Source of the DNA: an uncultured Phenylobacterium sp.
GTDB lineage: Bacteria; Pseudomonadota; Alphaproteobacteria; Caulobacterales; Caulobacteraceae
NCBI GenBank assembly: GCA_945952355.1
Contig: CAMFIW010000096.1
Coordinates: 1 to 8,154 of the forward strand
Direction of reading: 5' to 3'
Length of the DNA stretch: 8,154 nucleotides
In this document: one piece after another, positions 1-4,982 of the stretch
Layout of the letters: every line of letters starts with the position of its first letter
Numbering within the stretch: position 1 is the first letter of the stretch
The notes under the pieces: model-generated
Databases searched by the model: none
Told to the model about the DNA's origin: nothing
What the model saw: only the letters and a program-made list of their open reading frames with translations
Position numbers and translations under genes: made by a program

Positions 1-2
1 CC

Positions 3-1319
3 ACGGCGGCGATCGCCGCCTTGTCGGCGACGAGCGTGGTGGCGACGGCGAGCTATCTGCGCGCCGAGCGGGCCCAGGCGGAGGCGCGCGCGCGGTTCGA
101 CCAGGTGCATGGCGCGGCGCGATACCTGCTGTTCGACCTGGGTGACCGCCTGGAGCGCCAGCCGAGATCGCTGGCCTTGCGCGCCGAGGTGGCGAAGGTC
201 TCGCAGTCCTATCTCGACCGGCTGGCGCGCAGCCCCGGCGCGCCGGACGCCGTGCGCGCGGAATCGGCGCGCGGCCTGCTGCTGCTCGCCGAACGCCAAG
301 GCATGCCGGGCCGGCCGAACCTGGGCCAGTCCGATCAGGCCAAGCGCAACCTAGCCACGGCCTACGACCTGGCGAAGGGACTGCCGGGCGCCGAGGGGCG
401 CAGGCTGCGAGCCCAGACCCGGCTGGACCAAGCCCATCTCGTGGTGATGGTCGACAACGACTTCGACGCCACGGAGCGCCTGCTCGCGGACGCCCGGGCC
501 CTGATCTTCGATGCGGCGGCGCCGATCCCGGACCTGCAGGGCGACTGGTACGCCGAGATGGCGGGGCTGCGGCAATGGCAGGGGCGCTACGACGAGTCGC
601 TGGTCGCGGCGCGGCAGGGCCTGGCGGCGCCGCGTCCGACCCAGCCGCGCGATGCGATGATCCGAGAGGCGAACCTGCAGGACCTGCTGGCCGAGACAAC
701 CTACTACGCGGGCCACCCCGAGGAGGCGATCGCGCCCTATCGTCGGCGGATGGCGATCCTGGAGTCGGCGGCGGGGCGGTGGCCAGACGATCCGCGCGTG
801 GCGCGGCTGCTGCCGCGGTCGCGGTGGGCGCTTGGCCTGACCCTGCTGGACGTGGGGCGCGCGGCCGAGGCGGCGCCGATCCTGGCCAAGGGCGTGGCGG
901 AGGCCCGCGCCATCGCGGAGTTCGACCCCGCCGACGCGGACGCCGCGCGCGCCTCCGAGATGCTGGACGATTCCCAGGCCCAGACCTTCGCGGCCCTGGG
1001 CCGGCCACAGGCGGCGATCCCGATCCTCGCACGCACGGTGGAGCGGCGGCGCGCGCGGATGCTGCGCGAACCTCAGGTGACCATGCACACGCGCGACTAC
1101 GCCGTGGCGTTGCTTTCGCTGGCGGATATCGAGGCCCAGGCAGGGCTGGTCGCCACGGCCTGCGGGCGATACGAGGAGGGCGAGGCGGTGTTCGCCGCCC
1201 TGCGCCGGTCGGGCCGCCAGACGGCGCTCGACGACACCAGCAGCCTGAAACTCCTGCGCGAGGCGGAGGCCAAGTATTGTCGCGGCGTCAAGCCCGCCAA
1301 GGCTCCGCGTTCCGGTTGA
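3..1319 (+). CDS. C-terminal TM + TPR part of a probable Ser/Thr protein kinase (5' truncated)
   Basis: The frame is open to the left edge, so the true start lies outside; the TTG at 21 is only the first start-like codon. About 438 residues are visible. The fragment opens with a hydrophobic Ala/Val-rich stretch (end of a membrane helix), then a charged helix (YLRAERAQAEARARFDQV), a YLLFDLGDRLERQP segment, a YLDRLA helix and a PNLGQSDQAKRNLATAYDLA segment. From memory, this order (TM helix, Arg/Ala-rich coiled helix, 'LLFdlhD', 'alxYLdrLa', 'PNLGd') typifies the region behind the catalytic domain of Hanks-type kinases with C-terminal TPRs in Caulobacterales and Xanthomonadales. The remainder is helical and TPR-like: paired helices with Y-G-x-x-E-E-A-I and L-G-R-P-Q-A-A-I cores, probably a protein-binding or sensor domain. 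No kinase motif is in the window, so the kinase call rests on this linker. Other TPR sensor proteins are possible. The TGA stop lies inside the inverted repeat shared with the convergent gene. Confidence 0.6.
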   Translation, partial: TAAIAALSATSVVATASYLRAERAQAEARARFDQVHGAARYLLFDLGDRLERQPRSLALRAEVAKVSQSYLDRLARSPGAPDAVRAESARGLLLLAERQGMPGRPNLGQSDQAKRNLATAYDLAKGLPGAEGRRLRAQTRLDQAHLVVMVDNDFDATERLLADARALIFDAAAPIPDLQGDWYAEMAGLRQWQGRYDESLVAARQGLAAPRPTQPRDAMIREANLQDLLAETTYYAGHPEEAIAPYRRRMAILESAAGRWPDDPRVARLLPRSRWALGLTLLDVGRAAEAAPILAKGVAEARAIAEFDPADADAARASEMLDDSQAQTFAALGRPQAAIPILARTVERRRARMLREPQVTMHTRDYAVALLSLADIEAQAGLVATACGRYEEGEAVFAALRRSGRQTALDDTSSLKLLREAEAKYCRGVKPAKAPRSG

Positions 1320-1332
1320 CGGACGCGGAGCC
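1301..1332. terminator. Inverted repeat at a convergent gene junction, candidate bidirectional terminator
   Basis: GGCTCCGCGT at 1301-1310 is the exact reverse complement of ACGCGGAGCC at 1323-1332. One wobble pair and one further C-G pair extend the 10-bp stem inward to 12 bp around an 8-nt loop. It spans the stop codon of the plus-strand gene and ends 12 bp from the stop of the minus-strand gene, where both transcripts would need to end. Neither strand has a real U-tract (the minus strand continues only with TT). It is therefore not a canonical intrinsic terminator and may act as an RNA 3'-end stabiliser or need Rho. Confidence 0.45.
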
Positions 1333-1343
1333 CCGGCGCGGCC

Positions 1344-2369
1344 TCAGGCCGCGGTCGCGAAACGGCGGGATCGGATCGCGGCGCCCGCCAGGCCGAAGCC
1401 CAGGATCATCATCGCCCAGGTCGCGGGCTCCGGAACGCCGCCGCCGCCGCCGCCCGGGTCGATCGGACCGGCCACCGACGACAGGAACAGGCCCGAGGCC
1501 GAGGTGTAGCTGAGGCCGGTCGGCAGGGGGCCAAAGCCGAACTTGGCCGTATGACCGAAATCGCAACTGTCGCCCGAGCGGCAGCTCACATTGAGCAGGG
1601 CCTGGAGCCCCAGGGTCGATTCGCCCGCCGGGATCAGGATAGTGGTCGAGATCAGGGCGCCGATTTCGCCGAAGGATTCGGTGTGCCAGTGGCCGGAATC
1701 GCCGAAGACCGGAATCAGGCCGCCCCAGGAGGCGATATTGTAGACGCCATCCAGGTCGTTCCAGAAGGCCGAGACCTGGTCGCCGACGCCCGCGCCGTCC
1801 GCCGCGAAACGAAGATTGCCGCAGGAGCCGCAGCCGGCGACCAGCAGGCTGCCATATCCGCTGCTGGAGGGGCTGAGCGGCGTCTGGGTGACCACGCCGC
1901 CCTCGAAAGTGAAGGTCAGGCCGAGCGCCAGGTCGCCGCCGGTGGTGTTGGTGAAGTAGAGGGTGTCGGCGATCTTGGCCGACACGTCGCCGCCCGGAGT
2001 GCCGAAGTTGTCCGGCCCGGTGGTGAGGACCGAGGCCTTCATCGTGCCCTCGGCCAGGCTGGCGGAGCCATGGGCCGTGGCGGTGATCGGCTTGTCGCCG
2101 GAGTTGCCGGGGATGTACGCGTCGCCCGAGACGCCGGCCAAGGCGCCCGCGGAGCTCGCCGAGCCGCCCGACCCAATATTGAGATAGGTCTGTGTCCCGT
2201 TGGTGTTGTTGACGTTCGAGCCGGCGACGTGGGGGCCCTGGTGGGCCATGACGTTGACGCTGATGTCCGACGTCGGCGCGTAGATCACGATCGGGTCGGC
2301 GGCCTGCGCCTGGCCCGCGGCCAGGATCGCGCAGAGCGCGGCCCCGGCCAGGTAAGCTTTCTTCCACAT
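1344..2369 (-). CDS. Exported PEPxxWA-CTERM sorting domain protein
   Basis: A 341-residue secreted protein of unknown function. An N-terminal Sec signal peptide (K3, K4, hydrophobic core, AQA/A site near residue 23) precedes a Gly/Ser/Thr/Asn-rich body that looks beta-rich. The body has two close Cys pairs (C180/C183 and C263/C269) that could form disulfides after export. The C-terminus is diagnostic: a Gly-rich linker (306-311), VPEPATWA (312-319), a short hydrophobic helix and the basic cluster RSRR (333-336). This is the alphaproteobacterial PEPxxWA form of the PEP-CTERM signal, which is processed by an exosortase; no exosortase gene is in the window. Members of this class are usually surface or extracellular-matrix proteins. 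I chose the ATG at 2369, giving MWKKAYL, because AAGGAG lies 8 nt upstream. The in-frame TTG at 2375 would sit only 2 nt from that site. The gene converges on the kinase-like gene and is codirectional with DUF983, with a 126-bp gap. Confidence 0.88.
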   Translation of the reverse strand: MWKKAYLAGAALCAILAAGQAQAADPIVIYAPTSDISVNVMAHQGPHVAGSNVNNTNGTQTYLNIGSGGSASSAGALAGVSGDAYIPGNSGDKPITATAHGSASLAEGTMKASVLTTGPDNFGTPGGDVSAKIADTLYFTNTTGGDLALGLTFTFEGGVVTQTPLSPSSSGYGSLLVAGCGSCGNLRFAADGAGVGDQVSAFWNDLDGVYNIASWGGLIPVFGDSGHWHTESFGEIGALISTTILIPAGESTLGLQALLNVSCRSGDSCDFGHTAKFGFGPLPTGLSYTSASGLFLSSVAGPIDPGGGGGGVPEPATWAMMILGFGLAGAAIRSRRFATAA

Positions 2370-2377
2370 ACGCAAAT

Positions 2378-2383
2378 CTCCTT
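2378..2383 (-). promoter_or_regulatory. Ribosome binding site of the PEPxxWA-CTERM gene
   Basis: AAGGAG on the minus strand, 8 nt before the ATG at 2369. It decides for this ATG over the in-frame TTG at 2375. Confidence 0.75.
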
Positions 2384-2395
2384 CGCAAACCCCCG

Positions 2396-2413
2396 CCGGG
2401 CCACGCGGCCCGG
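2396..2413 (-). other. GC-rich hairpin in the leader of the PEPxxWA-CTERM gene
   Basis: CCGGGCC (2396-2402) and GGCCCGG (2407-2413) form a perfect 7-bp stem around a 4-nt loop, 12 nt upstream of the AAGGAG site. It could be a 5'-UTR stem-loop that affects translation or mRNA stability, or merely a product of the high GC content. The rest of the 2370-2495 gap holds an AT-rich patch (AATTTTTTAA, 2481-2490) but no convincing -35/-10 pair for the downstream gene. Confidence 0.3.
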
Positions 2414-2495
2414 TCCCCGGGAGATCCGGGTCGGAAGGAGAGGCGCAAAGCGCGGACGAAGCGGGCCACGCGCTGGAAACAATTTTTTAACCCGG

Positions 2496-2921
2496 TCAGT
2501 AGCCGCGGCGGCGGTCCCAGGCCCAATGGCCCTCGCCATGACCGCCGGTGCTGGCCCAACGGGCCTCCTCGGCCTTGTATACATATTGCTCGGCGACCAG
2601 CCACGCCTTCATCGGGCGCAGGCAGCCCAGGCAGCCGACGATGAGGGCGGGAAAGACCGTGGCGAACTGCAGCCAAAGCGGCGGGTCGAAGACCACGGTG
2701 GCCCAAGCCCACACCCCGATCACCAGGATGCCAACGCCGCTCATCACGAAGAACGCCGGGCCGTCGGCCGGATCCGCGAACGAGAAGTCGAGGCCGCAGC
2801 GGTCGCACGCCGGGGCGAGCTTGAGGAAGCCGCCGAACAGCTTGCCCTCGCCACAGCGCGGACAGCGGCAGCGCAGGCCTGACGAAAGGGTCGAGGGCGT
2901 GTCGGGGACGTCGCCGGGCAT
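2496..2921 (-). CDS. DUF983 family zinc-ribbon inner-membrane protein
   Basis: A 141-residue protein with the DUF983 layout. Two knuckles, C20-P-R-C23 and C39-D-R-C42, form a probable zinc ribbon. They are followed by the family signature GLDFSFADPADGPAFFVM and two hydrophobic membrane segments (about 57-78 and 84-103), then a charged C-terminal tail ending near W133-W135. The biochemical role of DUF983 is unknown. Family members are often found near cytochrome oxidase assembly genes in alphaproteobacteria, but none is present here. I chose the ATG at 2921 because GGAAGG lies 9 nt upstream and the protein then starts just before the zinc ribbon. The frame stays open much further upstream, but that extension is antisense to the MocR gene and is not credible. 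The gene is divergent from the MocR regulator, with 63 bp between start codons and a shared repeat-rich control region, so regulation by MocR is likely. Confidence 0.9.
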   Translation of the reverse strand: MPGDVPDTPSTLSSGLRCRCPRCGEGKLFGGFLKLAPACDRCGLDFSFADPADGPAFFVMSGVGILVIGVWAWATVVFDPPLWLQFATVFPALIVGCLGCLRPMKAWLVAEQYVYKAEEARWASTGGHGEGHWAWDRRRGY

Positions 2922-2930
2922 CGGGATGCG

Positions 2931-2936
2931 CCTTCC
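2931..2936 (-). promoter_or_regulatory. Ribosome binding site of the DUF983 gene
   Basis: GGAAGG on the minus strand, 9 nt before the ATG at 2921; it supports that start. Its first base is shared with the outermost CATACAAT box, so a protein on that box would sit next to the translation start region. Confidence 0.6.
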
Positions 2937-2980
2937 ATACAATACGGATTTGACTACATACAATGTGTGTATATTGTATG
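2936..2980. promoter_or_regulatory. Three-box operator (CATACAAT x3) between DUF983 and MocR genes
   Basis: CATACAAT occurs at 2936-2943 and again at 2957-2964 in the same orientation, 21 bp (two helical turns) apart. Its exact reverse complement ATTGTATG is at 2973-2980, making a dyad with the second box around an 8-bp spacer. Three exact copies of an AT-rich 8-mer within 45 bp of a high-GC genome are unlikely by chance. MocR regulators (GabR, PdxR) are known to bind direct and/or inverted repeats in the intergenic region with a divergent target gene. The boxes cover the predicted MocR promoter and abut the DUF983 ribosome site, so MocR is the most likely ligand. That assignment is inference. 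Confidence 0.7.
2950..2977 (+). promoter_or_regulatory. Predicted MocR promoter, leaderless transcript likely
   Basis: TTGACT (2950-2955) as -35, a 16-bp spacer, and TATTGT (2972-2977) as -10. A start of transcription 7-8 nt downstream falls at about 2984-2985, on the A of the ATG at 2985. No Shine-Dalgarno sequence precedes that ATG, which agrees with a leaderless mRNA. One operator box lies in the spacer and another overlaps the -10. TACAAT at 2959-2964 is an alternative -10 but has no good -35 partner on this strand. Confidence 0.45.
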
Positions 2981-2984
2981 CACC

Positions 2985-4361
2985 ATGAGCGGAAATGCAA
3001 GTGCGGGCGAAGCCTGGCTCGCGCGCGTGCGGCGCGGCGCGGGTCCGATCTACCTTGCCCTGGCGGAGGCGCTCGAGGCGGCGATCCGGGAGGGCGAGTT
3101 GCAGCCGGGCGACCAGCTGCCGCCACAGCGGACGGTGGCCGAGCGCCTGGGCGTCGACTTCACCACCGTGACGCGGGCCTATGGCGCGGCGCGCAGCCGC
3201 GGCCTGGTGGAGGGCGCGGTCGGACGAGGCACGTTCGTGCGGGCCCAGGCCGACGAGGACGAGACCGGGCGGATCGACCTCTCGATGAACCTGCCGCCGC
3301 CGCCGCTCGGCCTGTCGCTGGCCGGCCTGATCGGGGAAACCTCCGCCCAGGTGTTGGAGCGGACCGATACGGCGACCCTGATGGCCTATCACCCCGGTGC
3401 TGGTACGCTGGGCCAGAAGGTGGCGGCGGCGGCCTGGCTGGAGCCGGTGTTGGGCGAGGTCGCGCCGGAGAAGCTGATGATCTGCGCCGGCGCCCAGGCG
3501 GGGCTGTCCGCGGTGATGGCCGCGGTCGCGAGACCGGGGGCGGCGGTGATCTGCGAGCCGCTGACCTATCCCGGCATGATCGCCATTGCGCGCGCCCAGG
3601 GGCTGCGGCTGGTCCCCTGCCCCGTCGACGATGAGGGCTTCGCGCCGGAGGCCCTGGCGAAGGCCTGCGCGTCCGAACGGCCGGCGGCCATCTATGTGAT
3701 CCCGACCCTGCAGAACCCGATGGCGACGACGATGAGCGAGCCGCGCCGCCGCGCCGTCAGCGAGGTCGCACGCCAGGCGGGCGTCTGGATCGTGGAGGAC
3801 GATCCCTACAGCCGGCTGCTGGAGGCGCCGCCACCGGCCCTGGCGTCGATCGCACCGGAGCGGACCTTCCATGTTGCGACCCTGTCCAAGGCCATCTCGC
3901 CGGGCCTGCGAATCGCCTACCTCGCGGCGCCGGAGGGCATGGGCGAGGCTGTGGCCGCGACCCTGCGGGCGGGATCCCTCATGGCCGCGCCGCTGATGAG
4001 CGCGGTGGTGGCGCGCTGGATCCGCGAGGGCGCCGCGGAAGCCCTGCTGGCGGGCGTGCGGACGGAAGCCCGCGCGCGGCGCGAGATCGCCGCACGCATC
4101 CTGCCCAGTGCGAGCGGCGGCCGCGACGGCCTGCATGTCTGGCTCGACCTTCCGGCGCGGCGGCCGGCGGAGACTCTGAGGCTGGCCGCCCAGCGTCGCG
4201 GCCTGTCCCTGGTGGCTGCGGAAGACTTCGCGGTGGGGAAGGCGCGCCCCGACGGTGTGCGGATCTCGCTGGGCGCCGCCTCCAAGCGGGCCGTGCTGGA
4301 ACAGGCTCTGGGCGTGATCGCCGATCTGCTCGCCAGGCCGCCGGAGAGAGTGGGGGGCTAG
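2985..4361 (+). CDS. MocR-type (GntR-wHTH + aminotransferase-fold) PLP-dependent transcriptional regulator
   Basis: A 458-residue protein, normal length for MocR. Residues about 20-87 are a GntR winged helix-turn-helix: PIYLALAEAL, then GDQLPPQRTVAERLGVD, TTVTRAY and the wing GRGTFV. A linker with MNLPPPP leads to a fold-type I aminotransferase-like domain (about 120-450). Visible PLP-site residues are N244 (TLQNPMA), D272/D273 (VEDDPYSRLL), the Schiff-base lysine K302 (TLSKAISPGLRIAY) and R426 in RISLGA. The cofactor site thus looks intact, and PLP or a PLP-amino acid adduct is the likely effector. MocR proteins normally regulate themselves and a divergent neighbour, here DUF983. I prefer the ATG at 2985 over the in-frame GTG at 2967: the GTG lies inside the operator/promoter and has no ribosome site, and the predicted transcript starts at the ATG. 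The specific effector (vitamin B6, GABA, D-Ala, taurine and so on) cannot be read from the sequence. Confidence 0.93.
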   Translation: MSGNASAGEAWLARVRRGAGPIYLALAEALEAAIREGELQPGDQLPPQRTVAERLGVDFTTVTRAYGAARSRGLVEGAVGRGTFVRAQADEDETGRIDLSMNLPPPPLGLSLAGLIGETSAQVLERTDTATLMAYHPGAGTLGQKVAAAAWLEPVLGEVAPEKLMICAGAQAGLSAVMAAVARPGAAVICEPLTYPGMIAIARAQGLRLVPCPVDDEGFAPEALAKACASERPAAIYVIPTLQNPMATTMSEPRRRAVSEVARQAGVWIVEDDPYSRLLEAPPPALASIAPERTFHVATLSKAISPGLRIAYLAAPEGMGEAVAATLRAGSLMAAPLMSAVVARWIREGAAEALLAGVRTEARARREIAARILPSASGGRDGLHVWLDLPARRPAETLRLAAQRRGLSLVAAEDFAVGKARPDGVRISLGAASKRAVLEQALGVIADLLARPPERVGG

Positions 4362-4375
4362 CGCCTCCCGCCACT
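4349..4375 (+). terminator. Weak stem-loop at the 3' end of the MocR gene
   Basis: AGTGG (4349-4353) pairs with CCACT (4371-4375). It can be extended by GGG/CCC with one bulged G, around a loop that contains the stop codon. There is no U-tract. It lies just ahead of the HxlR promoter candidate, a sensible place for a transcript end, but the stem is imperfect. Confidence 0.25.
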
Positions 4376-4377
4376 GG

Positions 4378-4406
4378 TTGCGGCCTCCCCGGACCGATGA
4401 GATAAT
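4378..4406 (+). promoter_or_regulatory. Predicted promoter of the HxlR gene, flanked by ACTGGTT repeats
   Basis: TTGCGG (4378-4383), a 17-bp spacer and GATAAT (4401-4406) form a credible housekeeping-sigma promoter. Transcription would start at about 4413, leaving a leader of about 20 nt. The 7-mer ACTGGTT occurs at 4373-4379 and again at 4410-4416. The two copies bracket the promoter and could be operator half-sites for the HxlR product, which is inference only. Confidence 0.45.
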
Positions 4407-4421
4407 GCAACTGGTTTTCCT

Positions 4422-4425
4422 GGAG
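4422..4425 (+). promoter_or_regulatory. Ribosome binding site supporting the TTG start of the HxlR gene
   Basis: GGAG lies 7 nt before the TTG at 4433. The frame closes upstream at TAA 4403-4405, with no ATG or GTG between, so this TTG is the only workable start that keeps the conserved N-terminal Cys. Confidence 0.65.
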
Positions 4426-4432
4426 ACCCCAC

Positions 4433-4930
4433 TTGAGCGAAGCGCATCGATCCGGCTGTCCGATCAACCTGACCCTGGAGGTCCTGGGCGATCGCTGGAG
4501 CCTGCTGGTCCTGCGCGACATGATGTTCGGCGACCGTCGGCACTTCCGGGAACTCCTGTCGCAGTCGGAGGAAGGCATCGCCTCAAACATCCTGGCCGAC
4601 CGGCTGAAGCGGCTGATGGCGGCGGGGATCATCACCCGCGCCGACGATCCGACCCACAAGCAGAAGGCCATCTACAGCCTGACCGAGGCGGGGGTCGGGC
4701 TGGTGCCGCTGTTCGCCCAGATGGGGGCCTGGGGCCGCCGCTGGCGGCCGGTGACGGAGGAGTTGTCGATCCGCGCCCAGCTGCTCGAGGAGGGCGGCCC
4801 GCCGATGTGGGATTCCTTCATGGACGAACTGCGCAGCCTGCACCTGGGCGCGCCGATGAAGGGGCCTTCGGTGCGCCAGGCGTTGCAGGAGGCCTATCTG
4901 GCGGTGGTGGCGAAGAACGCGGCGGCTTGA
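4433..4930 (+). CDS. HxlR-family winged-helix transcriptional regulator
   Basis: A 165-residue regulator with the HxlR signature across residues 9-90: the N-terminal CP (C9), TLEVLGDRWSLLVLRDMMFG, a RRHFRELL helix, IASNILADRLKRLMAAGII as recognition region, and the wing K(A)IYSLTEAG. HxlR proteins act as dimers on inverted repeats. In relatives such as HypR and YodB the N-terminal cysteine senses oxidants or electrophiles, and C9 here is in the matching place; it is the only Cys in the protein, so any switch would be by intersubunit disulfide or thiol modification. The C-terminal tail (about 110-165, including MWDSFMDELRS) is longer than in minimal HxlR proteins, as in alphaproteobacterial members with 'SEEGIASNIL'. 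The start is TTG. The gene has its own promoter candidate and lies 52 bp ahead of the metallophosphoesterase gene on the same strand, a possible target, but the effector and regulon are unknown. Confidence 0.92.
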   Translation: MSEAHRSGCPINLTLEVLGDRWSLLVLRDMMFGDRRHFRELLSQSEEGIASNILADRLKRLMAAGIITRADDPTHKQKAIYSLTEAGVGLVPLFAQMGAWGRRWRPVTEELSIRAQLLEEGGPPMWDSFMDELRSLHLGAPMKGPSVRQALQEAYLAVVAKNAAA

Positions 4931-4972
4931 TCGCCGGCGATCCAGGGGCCTAACTCGCGGCAAGCGAGGGCG

Positions 4973-4977
4973 GGAGG
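4973..4977 (+). promoter_or_regulatory. Ribosome binding site of the metallophosphoesterase gene
   Basis: GGAGG lies 5 nt before the ATG at 4983 and supports that start. A small perfect hairpin (CTCGC 4954-4958 with GCGAG 4964-4968, loop GGCAA) sits just upstream. The 4931-4982 gap shows no clear separate promoter. Confidence 0.7.
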
Positions 4978-4982
4978 ACGCG

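Noticed and set aside
575..1513. 312-codon plus-strand frame overlapping the kinase-like gene
   Set aside because: Gly/Arg/Pro-rich out-of-frame shadow running past the convergent junction; no plausible start or domain.
2481..2490. AATTTTTTAA as a terminator U-tract
   Set aside because: The only genes reading into it are on the minus strand, where it gives A residues, and no stable stem precedes it on the plus strand. It is just an AT-rich spacer.
1551..2882. 443-codon plus-strand frame antisense to PEPxxWA-CTERM and DUF983
   Set aside because: It has no ribosome site or domain, and the composition is Ala/Gly/Arg shadow sequence. The opposite strand has two proteins with diagnostic motifs.
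1288..3126. 612-codon minus-strand frame spanning PEPxxWA-CTERM and DUF983
   Set aside because: It is out of frame with both recognisable proteins, crosses their intergenic gap and gives low-complexity Arg/Gly/Pro-rich sequence.
2922..4136. Upstream extension of the DUF983 frame (546 codons in total)
   Set aside because: The extension is antisense to the whole N-terminal half of the MocR gene and crosses the operator. The real start is set by the GGAAGG site before the ATG at 2921.
4929..4942. Perfect 14-bp palindrome GATCGCCGGCGATC over the HxlR stop codon
   Set aside because: In a high-GC 8-kb window one or two 14-bp palindromes are expected by chance, and no second copy or promoter is nearby. 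Too weak to call a regulatory site.
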